In this document: positions 14,289 to 27,172 of the stretch, in pieces
Layout: the number at the start of each line of letters is the position of its first letter
How positions within the stretch are numbered: the stretch's first letter is position 1
NCBI GenBank assembly: GCA_028023455.1
Contig: JAQFVV010012416.1
Coordinates: forward strand, 8,869,967-8,933,966
Reading direction: 5' to 3'
Origin: Epiperipatus broadwayi
Lineage: Eukaryota > Onychophora > Udeonychophora > Euonychophora > Peripatidae
DNA length: 64,000 bases
Made by a program: the position numbers and the translations under genes
Notes under the pieces: model-generated
Seen by the model: only the letters and a program-made list of their open reading frames with translations
Told to the model about the DNA's origin: nothing
The model's database searches: none

Positions 14289-16300
14289 TGTAACGATATA
14301 TAAATATGTCGTTACATTAATTTAAAATAAAAACTTAAAAGTTCGCAAATAAAAGTAAAAAAACTAAACACTAAAATTAAAATGTTTGTTAAACGTATAT
14401 ACATTCGCACAGAGGCCAAACTTTAAAATTTTTTTTTTTAAAAAAACAAATAAATAAGTATTTGAACGTACTTTTTTATAAAAAAAAGTACAAGATTTAA
14501 AAATAAAAACAGGTATTAATTAATTCTTGTAATCTGTAAATGGAAATGATTGTTTATAAATTGTTTGAAAAGCAAGCTAGCCTTGGGCTCTTGTATAATT
14601 AAAATGATCTGATGAAAGATAGATAAGAAAATAAAGAGAAATTAGCTTGACCAATGGAAGCACCAAGTCTTGGCTCGGACCCTAACGAAAGTGATGGTTA
14701 GTGACGTTTTGTTGATTGAATCCGTGTGGATAATATAAAAAGAGAAATAGTTTTTTTTGGACAGTTCCAGTTTTTTGTGTTTGAGAGATGTGGTAGGACG
14801 CACATACCACACTCTCTATTTAAAAAAAAAAAAAAAATGGAAAGACTGTGATACCTTGAACCAGCTATTGCCATCTCCAGAACATTATCTTCCAATGGAG
14901 GCATCGCGGGAATTAAAAGCAGAAACCTGGACTCTTCTACCGTGAGCTATGAACTTTACAAATTAACAACAAAAAAAAAGTAATTAAAAACTTTCGTCAT
15001 TGTTTTTTTTAAAGATTCAGCTAATTTAAATTTTAAAATGAACTCTTATTTGATTTTCAAATTAATAAATGATGGTTTAAATTTATGTAGTTAAGTTTTG
15101 CTAAAATCATTTCCATTTTATTATTTTTATTTGTATTAATACTTATCGTATAAATTATTTAAATGCATAAAATTTAAAGTTGGGTATAGACGTTGCATAG
15201 ATTCGTTAGCGGTTAATTATGTTGCTGTTTCATAGTCGATTGGAATATATAAGTCATCGTGTCACTGCGGTGTCTTATGATGAACACCATTTGGGTTTTT
15301 TTTGTATTCCCTATGCAATATGACATTATCGATGACTTTGTATTTTGATCGGTTATGTTTATTTTGGAATGTTTTTAACCGTGGAATCTGTGCAGCCAAT
15401 CTATACTCAACATTTTAAAACAAATTTTATAAAATTTATCTGTGCGAACGTATCTAAATGTTAAATTTAAGTCGGACGTGAATGGCTATATAGTTTTGTA
15501 AAGTTATATTAAGGGAGGGTAATCTTAGGTTATTCGTTTCGTAGTTGAATTGGCTAAATGGATTGGATATATTTGTGTAAATGTAGTACGAGATCCGCTA
15601 CGTGCAGGATTGTGTATATACGCCACACACCTTCTGTTTGCCTATGGATGGGTTCGTAAGAAGGCAAAGGACCGCGATCCATTCCTATGGAGTTTTATGT
15701 TTATTGTTCTACTCGCCAACAGATGTGACATTCCTGTTGGTGGAGAGACAATGTCTTCTCTAATTCTACTTACTGATCAGATGTACATTCCTGACAGTAT
15801 AGTATTTTATGTTGTCATATTTTCATGCTACATTGAATACATAAATGTATCAGATGGATTGGCGCCGGTTTGATTGCAAATTTTTTGGCCTAAGGTTAAA
15901 TAAGGGATAGAATATTTTCTTTTCAAAGGCAGGTCTATGTAGTCTATTCATACTCGACTATTTAAATAAAATATTAAACTCATTGAAACTTAGTTAAATG
16001 TAAAATTAAAAGTTAATATAAAATCTAAAATGTTAAACTTATTCCTCAAATTAGAATGATTTTATATGTGCGTAAATAAATATTTTTATGTATTAATTTC
16101 TGGCAGTGGCTTTTATTTATTTATATTTAAGATATAAATTAAGATATAGATTTTTATCTCTGCGTCTCCACTGAACTAGTGACTTGGGCTAACGATCTGA
16201 ATATTTAAATAAAGTGGAATCTTAACAGCGCATATCTGCCTACTGTATAAATTTTTCTAGGTTCAAATGCCTAGATGGCGCCCTGGTAGTTGCAGATACG
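14289..16300. repeat. 2.1-kb dispersed LTR-like repeat, copy 2, inside LINE copy A
   Basis: Full-length partner of 3915-6023, with the same start (TGTAACGATATA) and the same end (TGCAGATACG). It separates the first and second halves of the LINE reverse transcriptase, so it is an insertion and not part of the LINE. It contains a 107-codon frame at 15550-15873 whose C-terminal half corresponds to the frame at 5344-5574 of copy 1. Shared features include FIVLLA.RC.IPV and EYINVSDGL. Flanking LINE sequence offers no obvious target duplication. Confidence 0.65.
15550..15873 (+). CDS. Small frame conserved between the two 2.1-kb repeats (unknown)
   Basis: The reading frame is 107 codons here, and a shorter relative lies at 5344-5574. 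The shared part includes FIVLLANRCDIPV, QMYIPDSIVF and FSCYIEYINVSDGL. I recognise no family. Similarity may simply reflect DNA-level similarity of the repeats. It is recorded because both copies stay open over most of the aligned stretch despite much nucleotide divergence. It could be a leftover of the 5' region or accessory frame of an LTR element. Confidence 0.25.
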   Translation: MAKWIGYICVNVVRDPLRAGLCIYATHLLFAYGWVRKKAKDRDPFLWSFMFIVLLANRCDIPVGGETMSSLILLTDQMYIPDSIVFYVVIFSCYIEYINVSDGLAPV

Positions 16301-16305
16301 TAGAT

Positions 16306-16935
16306 TGCTGTCTTCACTTTCGTTTTGGATCGTTATAATATCTTGATGATACGATGCTTTAATCACTGAAGAAATGCTTGCAGAATCAAATGCCTTTTCA
16401 TAATCTATAAATCCAAAGCACAATGGCAACTCATATTCATTGGTCCTTTCTATAATTTCTCTCATACTTGGATATGATCTACTGTACTAAAACCACTTAA
16501 ATCCAGCTTGTTTTGATTGGTTGAAATCCAATATTCTCTGTAGACAAGTTGTAATTATTTTGGTAAAAATTTGAATAAAACTGATAAAAAACTGATAGAT
16601 CTGTAATTTCTAATATCTTCTTTATCACCTTTTTTAAATATTAATCTTAATACTGCATTCTCCCGATCATCTAGTATATCTTTATCATTTAGACATTTGA
16701 TTTATAACTTTGCCAAAAAAATTTCTATTTCTTCACCTACTTCTTTTAATATATCATTTATAATTCCATCATTACCCGGAGCTTTTCCCTTCTTCATAAA
16801 TTTAATTGCATGACTCACTTCATTTAAAATCCTGGACAATTCAGAAGATGTAATAGATATAGGAGGTACTTGTTCTTTATTTCTATATAATTCTTGATAG
16901 GACTCTTCTACCCATTTCATGATATCATCTCTCAT
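16306..16935 (-). pseudogene. LINE copy A: reverse transcriptase first half
   Basis: The frame at 16702-16935 contains ELSRILNEVSHAIKFMKKGK and APGNDGI, the conserved N-terminal RT motif (K-x-x-x-APG-x-DGI). The frame ending near 16320 contains LCFGFIDYEKAFDS, RT motif A with the catalytic aspartate. Both catalytic residues are intact, but the frames are out of register and interrupted by stops. The match ends at the 2.1-kb insertion. Confidence 0.8.
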
Positions 16936-17279
16936 TTTAGTAATAATTCCATATTTTTTTCATATTGCAGAATACCAAAATTTCACTTTATACTCTTGAG
17001 ACTTTTATTCTCTTCCACAGCTTTCCTTGCTAGTTCACAATTACACTTTCTATCATTATCAACTCTTTTTCACACCATTTTACAGAATTCTGAATATCTG
17101 ATCCTTCTTATTGCATCATTTTTATATATATTCATATTCCTCCTTCATAAATTCCCTAGTCTCAATAGAAATTTTATTGGTTAATTGCTGTTTTTTTCTA
17201 CCAACTATCTTTGTTGTAGTTTTTAAAAGTGTATCAGTTATTTTCCTATTAATTTCATTCAAATTTGAATCATGTTCAA

Positions 17280-18110
17280 AATCTACTAATACTTAAAAAC
17301 GATTTGCAAGTTCTAATTTAAATTCATTAGGATGTTTCTGAAGATTAGGAATATCAACTGTAAATATTGTTTTTCTTAATAATTTTTGTCTCTTTAATTT
17401 TGCATTAATACATATCTTACATCTAACTAATCAATGATCACTTCTTGTGTTGAATTTATTAAGGACAATACAATCTTAAAATATGTATTTTCTATTACTC
17501 AAAATATAATCCAATTTTGTTACACCTTCATTCAGATGTTTCCATGTCCATTCCCTTTTAACATTTTTCTCAAATAAAGAATTCATAATATAAAGTTTTT
17601 CTTTTTCTGCAAATTCCACAAGTTTATGTCCTCTCTTATTTTTATTACCATAACTAAATTTACTACAGCAATTTCATCTTTCATTTGTTTACCAATTCTA
17701 CCATTAAAGTCTCCCATAACAATTTTAAAATGTTGTTTAGTCTAATCAAAAGCCTTTTGTACATCCATATAAAAATCTTCTACTACTTCATCACTATGAG
17801 AACTTATTAGGGCATAAACCTGAATTATCTGCATTTGGTATCTACTATTAAGTTGAATAACTAATCTTGCCATTCTGTCTGAAATACCATCAATCTCCAG
17901 AATGTTCTTCCACTCTTTATTTATCATGAATCCTACTCTATGTATGCTTCCATATGTGTGCCATTGTAGTAGAATACATGTCCATTTTTTAAATCAATTG
18001 TCTCTTCACCTTTTCTTCTAACTTCCAATAATATCCCATTTCATATGAGACAGTTCTTCTAATTTTTGCAATCTTTCTTCGTTTGAAAGTAATCTGCAGT
18101 TTTAAGTTCC
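17280..18110 (-). pseudogene. LINE copy A: APE-type endonuclease
   Basis: Minus-strand frames carry the exonuclease/endonuclease/phosphatase fold in order: an N-terminal LSNEERLQKLEELSHMKWDI near 18080, then IIQVYALISSHSDEVVEDFY at 17742-17927. A VMGDFNGRIG motif (the GDFN metal-site signature) follows near 17700, and an RSDH motif near 17430. The nuclease would nick the target for target-primed reverse transcription. Frameshifts and stops separate the segments. Confidence 0.75.
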
Positions 18111-18530
18111 TAAAGAAAAAGTTGTCATCAAATAACAGCCTGGATCCATAATCAGGATTCTTATCACTTTCCGCCTTCGGCTACCGTTGCCTTGGCTGAT
18201 GACTTTATAGCCTTCTGGGAATAAGCACCATGATTTATTTTTGTCTTATTAAAAAAAAATTTTTCATTCACACACATTTATTCTGCCTTACAAGACAACT
18301 GAGAAAAAAGACCATGGTGTTTAAAAAGCCAATAAACTTACCACGCTGGCTAATACGTGTTGATGAGCAATCCATTCATGTCCATATACTATATGAATAA
18401 TCACACAATAATAACAACTACAATGACAAGAATGTATGGAGTGGGTATTAGGAATTTTCCCTGCTTGGATCCTTTCATAAAGTCTCCAAGAGAAATCAAA
18501 GGATCTTTCAGTTAACAACATAACAGCAAA

Positions 18531-20988
18531 CTCCTTATCACCAGTGAATTAATTAATATGTTGTAAAAATGAGTGATTGAAATTTTGAGAAATTAATATT
18601 AATTTTACATGAAAATAGATAAAATACTATTGAACATTACAACTGTTGAAAATAGCAAATGGTGAAGATGCCATTAAAAAAAAAAAAGACAACTCTACTC
18701 AAAGCTTGGCGAGAATATATAATGGATGCCCTCATAAGCAGTCAACCAAAAACAATGACTAACGTTTATATTAATAGAATAAGAGAAGTGATGTCGTTCA
18801 AGAGACAAATATGAGATTAATAGATGAAAAATTACAGATTGAGAAACAGGTTTAATTTTACTACAAAATTGAAAATGACTAACGTTTGTGAAGTTTGTGC
18901 CAGAAATCTTGAGAACAGAAGTAGCATTGGTTAAAGTTGCAACTGACCTGCCTTCAAATATCTAGTAACAAAATATTTAAGTATGCAGTGGAAATCTTCA
19001 GATTCATTGCACACTAAAAAAGCACAAATCTCACACAATTTAAGACAATGCTGGAATGTTTCTTTGATTACAAGAGATGAGTCCATCAAGAAATTAAATA
19101 AGATGATAGTCAACCTACAAAGCTATTAAAGGTGCTGAAAAGATTATGAGATTCAGTGGCCTGACAAATGAATTACTAATCAATATATCAAATCAGTGTG
19201 TTCACAGAGAGACTTTATGACCAAAGAAGTTATTACCCAATTAGATCATTCTGCCTACTCAAACAATTTAGTTCCTGTGACTTTCAGCTATTTCCAAAAT
19301 AAAAATGTGCTAAAGGGACGATTTTCTAATATAATTGATATACCAAAAAAAAAGGAGAAAGCAGATTCTTAACATTATTCCAGTGAATTCCAGGCCTGCT
19401 TCCAGAAATGGAAAAGGTGTATAAAACAGTGTTCAATTACATAAGGGAAGTACTTGAAAATTATAATAATCACTAATATATAACTCTACATGGATATTTT
19501 TTTAAAAGTAGATTCTGAGAATTAAATTGTCACACTTAGCATAATTGAACTATGTCTCATGAAAAGCTAATGAGCCTTTAAAAACATATATCTTTTAATT
19601 GGCCAATTTGCCTAACTTATGAACTCTCATTACTTCAAAATGTAAAAATATTTCTTTACATAAGTATTAAAAATAGATGCTGGTGTAAGTCTATTTATAC
19701 AAGTACAATATCAAAAATATGTCTCCCTAAACTTTGAAAATTTTCAACATCCAGATAAAATAGGGGATCCTTAAATTTTCATGATTGCAATAATTCTAAA
19801 ATATATTTAATACAAACATACACAAATTTAGAAAAATATTAAGCATGGCTATGATTATGGTAAACTTGATCGAAAGTGCACTTAGCTTTAAGTTAAAAAG
19901 AAGAAATCCCTTCGACATGTAGATGAACAAACATTTGCAAATTTGAATTACAAACACTAATGAAGGGAATCAATATTAAATACAGTATAGTAAATGAATT
20001 AATATTTAAGCATATTTTAAAATAAAATTAAAGAATTAAAAAATACAATGCCATAAAAGTCTGTAAATTAATAAGCCTAAGTAACTCAAGTACTAGGTTT
20101 CAGCATTGTCTTTTTTCTACTTAATTCATGATTTTTATTTTTTCTTATCAAAAAAAGAGAAATAAATAAATTACTAAATAAAAAATACTTTACTTTTAAA
20201 TACATTTCCATTAAGAAAAAAAAATTGTGTCATCTAGCAGTTTTATTAAATATGACAGTTCTGAAAAAACAAAAGGAAAAACTTAACTAAGTAGGAAAAA
20301 ATTTTTACTCAATATTTATATGAGATTTATATTAAAATTAGTAATTATTATAGTAATATTTACATCTAGTATTTGTTTCCAGTGGTATATGATGTGATGA
20401 AGGCCTAAGAGAATTACAATGAGGGTGACCAAATAATGTATTGTTGAATAATCACATAATAAAAATTAATATCTTGGAAACCAAGAATACCAGGTTAATG
20501 GTATTTTATCTGCATTTGAAATACGGATCCCACCTCCCACCCCTAGTTTAGTCTGTCAACAATAGTGGTTTTAAAATTACTGTAATTATAAAAATGCAGA
20601 TAATATAAAATTGCTAAAAAAAAATTAAATAATGAAAGTAGGAAAAAAATAAAAAGAAATAAACAACATGGTCATTTAACATTAGTTCAAGTCTGTTAAT
20701 TATTTATATACTTAATGCTGTTCCAAATGTTTTATTTGCTACTACTTATCTTTCTTAAAAAATATATATTAGAAAATTTCAATAACTAAAAATAAAAATA
20801 AAAAAATAAGATAAAAGTTTCTTTGACTTCATCTAAAAAAAAAAAATTATTTTTAACATGAATAAGTAACTACTCTTAATGCTTAATTTTGTTATGTAAA
20901 TAATTATTTTTACAAAAAAAAATAATTAAAAAAGGTAAAAATTAATTAACATCATGAGAAGGTTAATATATTGTATAATTTTTCTGTA
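18531..20988. other. Intron sequence with a faint mariner-type transposase relic
   Basis: Mostly featureless. At about 19384-19460 on the plus strand one frame reads SEFQACFQKWKRCIKQCSIT, then a stop and GKYLK. This is similar in pattern to the C-terminus of mariner-like transposases (FQxCFQxWKxxxxKCI...GxYFE). Nothing upstream could be aligned with confidence, so only this short tail is supported. Confidence 0.35.
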
Positions 20989-21222
20989 GTGTAATTTTCA
21001 CTAAACCATTCTCATGCAAGATAAGGACTCCATAAGGTGTTAAAAGCAGGTAGAAACCAGTCAAAAGTGTAATTTTCACTAAACCATTCTCATGCAAGAT
21101 AAGGACTCCATAAGGTGTTAAAAGCAGATAGAAACCAGTCAAAAGTGTAATTTTCACTAAACCATTCTCGTGCAAGATAAGGACTCCATAAGGTGTTAAA
21201 AGCAGATAGAAACCAGTCCCTA
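20989..21222. repeat. 78-bp tandem repeat, three units
   Basis: Units start at 20989, 21067 and 21145 (period exactly 78) and are nearly identical, differing at only a few positions. The third unit is slightly incomplete. Each unit begins GTGTAATTTTCACTAAACC and contains CTCCATAAGGTGTTAAAAGC. Because 78 is a multiple of three, the minus strand stays open as a 26-residue repeat, which is probably incidental. The unit is built from the ends of the foldback element at 58783-59090. Confidence 0.9.
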
Positions 21223-22166
21223 ATTTGCATAAGAGTGATGTAATAAAAATTACATTACATAAATATTATTCTATAAGTGGATAATTATACTGTGCTAAAA
21301 TTGAAATGTTATCTACTTTAATATATATATATAGCAGTATTTTCCTTACATGAATTCTGACTGGCTATAATTATATAAATAATAACAATTTATAAAATTC
21401 ATTAATCAGCATATTGGGTTTATTATCTTTTACCTCAGCTTAAAATATAAAAAAATACAATGTTCTTACTTTTTAAGATGACTAATAATTATAGTTGGAA
21501 CTTCTTGAGGACAGGATTGTTTGCATATATGAGTAAACATTTACTTTTTTGCACTTTCACTAAAAGAGACAAGACACAAATAATCTATGTGTCCTGGAAA
21601 TTGTAAAATCATCAACCAATATAACAAGTGACATTTAAAAAAAAAATTCTTAATCACCTGATTAAAGAAAGACCTAGGCCATCAATCAATAACATTTTAT
21701 TTGCTTATCTACAAATAATCATTACATTCAAGTCATAAAAGATTGAATTGAATAAACTGTTTGTTTTTTAATGAAATCCTGTCATGTTTTGTCAAGTTAA
21801 AAGGTAGTTAAAAAATCAATTGATCTAAAAAGTAGACACTTTATTACAAAAACCATAAATTATGAAAGTACAAGCAAACCGAGATTCATTACAAATAAAA
21901 AATGCAAGAGTAACAATACAGATAATAGCACAATTAGTTAATTTAGTTGAAGATATTTAACACAGATAATTCACTTAGGCCTCTGACTTCCAATCACAAA
22001 AATGGCTTTCATATAAATGTATAAAGAATGCTTTAACTAGATATTTTAGTCTATAGAAGATTTTAATGAAAGCGCTATGGTGCATTTGATATGGAAAAAG
22101 AAATTTGCAAAAAAAAACAACAACTGTATATTATGAATTCTTTTTTTTTAAAAAACACTAAAAAGG
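21223..22166. other. Intron sequence, nothing recognised
   Basis: AT-rich, with AT dinucleotide runs and no supported feature. Confidence 0.5.
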
Positions 22167-22389
22167 AAACTAAAGATCAGCCTTTCAAGCTAATGCACAT
22201 GCGCTTTTTATGAATACTTTCACTTCCAACACAAGATAAATTCTTTGCAAAAGAATAGAATGAATCCACTTATTCTTTCAACCCAAACGCTTAAGTATGG
22301 GCAAAGTTAGAAATGAAAGTATTCATTTATTAGTATTAATATTCATAAAAAGCGCATGTGCATTAGCTTGAAAGGCTGATCTTTAGTTT
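22167..22389. mobile_element. MITE with perfect 49-bp inverted ends
   Basis: The left end 22167-22215 (AAACTAAAGATCAGCCTTTC...) and the right end 22341-22389 are exact reverse complements over 49 bases. A further complementary stretch (ATGAATACTTTCA against TGAAAGTATTCAT) is offset by a small insertion. The 125-bp centre has no coding capacity. Identity of the ends suggests recent activity or gene conversion. No clear target duplication could be fixed at the edges, so the superfamily is open. Confidence 0.8.
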
Positions 22390-25300
22390 ATTAAAATTCT
22401 TAAACATAGTGCTATATAAAACAAATGTCTCATTTACTAAAAAGGAAAGGAAATAAAATATCCAAGTGATAGAACTACAGAATTGACATTCAAAGATAAA
22501 GTCTTGAGTAAACTGAAAGATTATCTTGGCAAATAGGACATTTCACTGTTATTTTCATGAACAAATTCAAAATAGTAAATATCTTTATGTTGTCCAACTT
22601 TTCCTTTTATTTGGAGAAAGTATTATGATAGCTAAATCAAAAATAATGGATAAACATGGCCTCAATCTTTTGAAATGTGCTTCAATTAAAACTATCAGAA
22701 TTGAGTGATGAACTGTATCTGCTGCCAGTACTAACATGTATAGTTACATATATCAGGTGATAAATGGCTTTGAAATAGTCTTCTTGCTTAAATCAAATTT
22801 CTTGTTGGGTTTCCTCTATTACAAAGCTTCATTTATAGCACTCTAAAATATAATCACCTTTCAAAATTTCGGATAATTTTGACTATCATTACACAGATTT
22901 CATTAAGTTATGGGTGAGACTGTAGTCTGTAATTACTTTTCTAAAGAAGCATTAATTTACACAAATGTATCAATTCTGAATTTGTTTGTCCCCACAAACA
23001 TAAAAAAAAAGACTGCATCTGGCACTGTTCACATTCTGTAATCAACTGCTATTGGCTAAACCAGATGAAGGCAAAGAATATGATGCTACCAACAGAATTG
23101 GTGACTCTTAATCATTTCCTTTATAGAGATTATTTCACCAGATTTGTGGATTGCATCCTACTTAATAGAAATATATTTGGTGTCTGTAATAAAAGATGCA
23201 GTCATAACATCATTTGGAATCATATGCACTAGGAAATTTAATATTCAAAAGAATTTACAGTTCACATCAATCATAGACTTCCTAAATTTGATAGCCACCT
23301 CTATCTTGATAGTCTGGTCCTTAAAAAATATAAAAAGACTATCAAGATCATTGACATTATCACTTTTTTCAGAAAACTAAACTGATGTTTTTATTAAGGC
23401 CAGTAGAGGAAGATGAAAAAAAAAAAATACTAAGGTACTTCTGACTGGTACATGATATGATTTTTATTAATCTTTTTCTGATATCTTTGGTACTTGGAAC
23501 TCATAATATGAACATGTCCTAATCATTTTGGACAAATGCTACAATAATGCCATATTTTTATTTCTGACACTATCTACTGGACTAGTCACTGGAGTAGAAA
23601 AGAGACATACATACAAAACGATTAAAAATAAAATAAAACAGAAAGAGACAAAATGGTGGAAAGGCAATGAAAATAAGAAAAAGATTAATATATATATATT
23701 ACTGCCCTAGTACTTTTTTAGTCTTATACTAGATTGTTTCAAAAGTCTCATTGATTTTTTAAGAGGAAGTTAATGTCAATAATCTTGATGATTTTTTCTA
23801 CTTTTTAAGAATAAAAATCAGGTTGGAGTTGGATATCATCATTATGTGGAAGTGATCTAACTTTTATTTCACACTATTTATAACTTAATATTTATACATA
23901 CTTAAGTAAAATTAAATAATACATACTAATCAATTATATAATTATTTCAAAGTGATACATTATATTATTATAAACATCCTCTATCAGCTTATTATTTAAT
24001 TAAAATGAGACAAAACAAGGTCTCTAACTACTTTACAATTAAATTTATTTATTACTACTTTAAAAAAAATGTCAAATTCAATAAGGAAATTATAATTGGT
24101 ATATATATTTAAAAAACAATATCCTAAAATTGATGAATTACATACTATAAAACTTCATCACTTTCAAGACCTAAGAAAATAGGCAATGGATATGGAAAAA
24201 CAATAGAAATAAAGGTTTTACTATACATTGCATTAAAATATCAATATTCAAAATGTCATAATAATTTCTATATGAAAAATATAATCAGAAAAAATTTATC
24301 TTTACATATGACTACAGATGATAAAAATCTTACTGCCTATTAAAAAAACATTCAAAAATAAGATTGAATTTAAAACTATTAAATTTTGTTCCATCATTTA
24401 CTTATAGCAAATATAAAATTATACAATGACATCTTGTAATAAAATATATAAATTTACTTATATGTTAAAAATAATTGGTGTTAGCACTAAAAACTCACCT
24501 ATACTTCTAACAATGATTTTTTGCTTTCTATGAATGATGTGAAAATATATTAATAATATACTTTTTCCATCATACATTCCACTAAGTTACATAGAGTTTT
24601 TTTTTTTTATTTTAAAAATAATTTTAAAGTTATATGACATTTAGGAAAATTCTTATGTGTATAAATCCCAAGTGATTAATTTAAAATTATTCAGAATTCA
24701 TATGATTTATTTATCAAAAAAAAATTTGCATTATTATAAATCTCATGCATTTTTAGAACATGCTATATCAAGTACAGTATTAAAGTCATTGTTTAACAGA
24801 TTTCTATATCACAAATAGAAAAAAAAAAACCTGTCAATGTATAAGTTGCTGCCAGTATTTCTGCCAAATGCAACTAAATGACAAATAATTTCAAAATACA
24901 GAAAATGTAAAAAATTCAAAAAATGACCTGAACTTTTATTGAGAGATGGCACAAAAAATTATAGGCAGGGGGTAACAATTAGCTATGAAGAATATAAACA
25001 AAGAAAAAATATTTTTCATGTATTTTAGTCATTTAAAATAGTAGAAAAACAATGCTTAAATGGTATCTCAAACTCTTAGAAAACAATAAGCACCATGCAT
25101 ATCCAATAAATCTCCAGCATTTCAAAATCCATTAATTGAATAGTTATTATTAATGCTAAATATGGTTAATTCATGAGTTAAAAAAAAGCTAATTTCATTT
25201 TACACACTCCCATATATGCATACTAAACAATTTTATTTTTAGTAGATTATAAAAAGATTTGATGGTGCCTATGTCTAAATTCATTCCATGTGATTATAAT

Positions 25301-25493
25301 ATTTTGCCATTTGGAAATATTGTAAAAAGTTCTGTTATTTCTCATTTACAGAACAAAACTTTTTACTAATATTATTTTTAAATCAGAACTTGTGTACTCA
25401 AACAAGTTGAAATATTTGAATAATGATCTATATTTTAATTATAATTTCAAATCTATAGTCAGCCATTTTAATATGTAAATTATTGATTGATTC
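22390..25493. other. Long AT-rich intron stretch, nothing recognised
   Basis: I find no exon, transposase motif or paired terminal repeat in these 3.1 kb. Open frames are short and compositional. Confidence 0.45.
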
Positions 25494-25501
25494 TCTTAAA
25501 T

Positions 25502-25874
25502 CAGGGGTGGGGAACCTTTTTACTGCCAAGGGTCATTTGGATATTTATAATCTCATTCGCAGGCCACCCAAAATTATCTGTTTAAAAATTAACCTACTAT
25601 ATTTTTAACAAAAATTTAATTAGTTTACCTCTGATATAACAAAAGAATTATTATAAAGGTTGAAGAGAGAAAAAGATAAGATGTAGTTGATCAAAATAAA
25701 TATTTTATTTTACTTAAATCTTAATTCAATATTGCAAATATATTTGCGCTGCAATACGTACGTATTTAAATAGTTTTATACAAGTCCATTTTATATATGT
25801 TGAAAATGTCTGGGGCCTGAATTGAAAGCCTTTGAGAGCCAGACAACCTAAAAGTGGAAGATTCTCTATCCCTG
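25502..25874. mobile_element. Non-autonomous hAT element with perfect 8-bp target duplication
   Basis: The element starts CAGGGGTGGGGAACCTTTTT and continues with ACTGCCAAGGGTCATTTGG, the hallmark left end of many hAT elements. It ends ...GATTCTCTATCCCTG, the degenerate complementary terminus. The same 8 bases, TCTTAAAT, lie on both sides (25494-25501 and 25875-25882). At 373 bp it carries no transposase and would depend on an autonomous relative. The intact duplication suggests it is younger than the LINEs around it. Confidence 0.92.
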
Positions 25875-25882
25875 TCTTAAAT

Positions 25883-27008
25883 AAAGTTTAAGCAGTTATC
25901 AATTTCCACTTTTGCAATTGCGACTGTTAACGATATGTAAGTTAAAATTGATGGTGGTATTATCTTTTAACTACTTTTATAATTAGATTTTACAAGTAAG
26001 ACTCCACAAGACTGAATTATTAAGTTTTGTTTTTACTAATCTATTTTTAAATTCATATAATTTCATATTACAAAAACACTTTAAAATACTGAAATCAACA
26101 GACTAGTTAATACTTATTTTTTTCTAACCTTCTAAAGTTGTTTACTAAATATATATTAACCACTTAAAATGAAATAATTCAATATTAGAAAAGGATTCGA
26201 TTTTTTTATGGCAATAAAAAGAATCTTACTTGAAAATATAATGTAACCACAAATAGTAAAAGATGATACCATTAACAATTTTAAATGATATAATACTGAC
26301 AATCTCAATTACAAAAAATGAAATGTTAATAAAAGCAACAAACATATAAGTTATTAGATAGATGTATCAGTCAATGACTCTACTCATTATAGTAACTAAT
26401 TACAGATTTGATATTTCACAAAATGAAAATAAACATTTCAATATAGCAAATTACATAATTAATGATTTAAAATTAGCGATATTATAAAAAAATTTCTTTC
26501 ATAAAAAGCAGATTTTTTTTTTTAAAAAAAAATGAAGACATTACAGTTAAACAAAGTAAACTTAAACACAAACATTATTATATCTTGGCATTATCTAATT
26601 TCATAATACTCTAAAAATAAAACTGTACTGCAAAGATCTAGTCTTGTACAAGTGCATGAATAAATTTACACTTACAAATTAAACTAACATGCTAAAACAA
26701 CCAGTCAAACAGTTCTCCTAGTAAAATCATTTCATAGAATAAGCACTAATTATCAATTCCAGTTGCTCCCAATATAATACACAAACTTTTATTTATTAAA
26801 TATTTTGAAATTAAGATAAACAAGTCTAAGGTGAAATTGAAAAAAACAACTATGTTTAAAAAAACATTATGTTAAAAGTAAATATTGGGAGAGTTGATTG
26901 GCAGATTCTTTTAATATGATATCAGTTACCAGAGAATTTATTAGTTGGATTATTTAAATATTTTTAGGAATCATTAATTTACATTATTCCCCAATTTCGC
27001 ATATATTT
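25883..27008. other. Intron sequence, nothing recognised
   Basis: AT-rich without supported features. Confidence 0.45.
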
Positions 27009-27172
27009 TCAGGTGATCATCATTATTTCATATGCTTACAAATGCTGTTAATAATATTAGCAAACTCTCCATTCATTGATTACTAAAGCTTACATTTGTT
27101 GGCACTACTATATGTAGAGTTTGCTAATGTTATTAACAGCCTGTATAAGCATATGAAATGGTGATCACTTGA
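27009..27172. repeat. Palindromic miniature element
   Basis: Arms 27009-27074 and 27107-27172 are complementary over about 65 bp with several mismatches. GGTGATCATCATTATTTCAT pairs with ATGAAATGGTGATCAC, and TGTTAATAATATTAGCAAAC with GTTTGCTAATGTTATTAACA. The centre (CATTGATTACTAAAGC) belongs to the same family as 7822-7950 and 27480-27590. A head-to-head rearranged member of that family is the simplest reading. Confidence 0.65.

Larger units (their letters stand above)
13285..18530 (-). mobile_element. RTE-like non-LTR retrotransposon, copy A (interrupted)
   Basis: Read on the minus strand, the element runs from a 5' region at about 18530 through an APE-type endonuclease, a reverse transcriptase and a C-terminal segment to a 3' end near 13285. 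Its approximately 3.2 kb of own sequence matches LINE copy B (28455-34215) block by block, including 300 bp of 5' sequence (18240-18530 against 33890-34215). It is split at 14289-16300 by the 2.1-kb repeat. Stops and frameshifts occur throughout. The RTE-like assignment comes from the endonuclease and RT motif wording and is not a phylogenetic result. Confidence 0.85.

Noticed and set aside
16894-17296. Plus-strand frames with transmembrane-like content
   Set aside because: They are antisense shadows of the LINE open reading frame on the minus strand.
20963-21175. Repeat protein encoded by the 78-bp array on the minus strand
   Set aside because: The frame is open only because the period is a multiple of three; there is no start context, promoter or homologue that I recognise.
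20989-21222. CRISPR array
   Set aside because: The 78-bp units are contiguous with no unique spacers, and the sequence is animal DNA.
23400-23710. LINE endonuclease start (GTWN-like stretch near 23490)
   Set aside because: Only four or five residues resemble the motif and no further nuclease motif follows.
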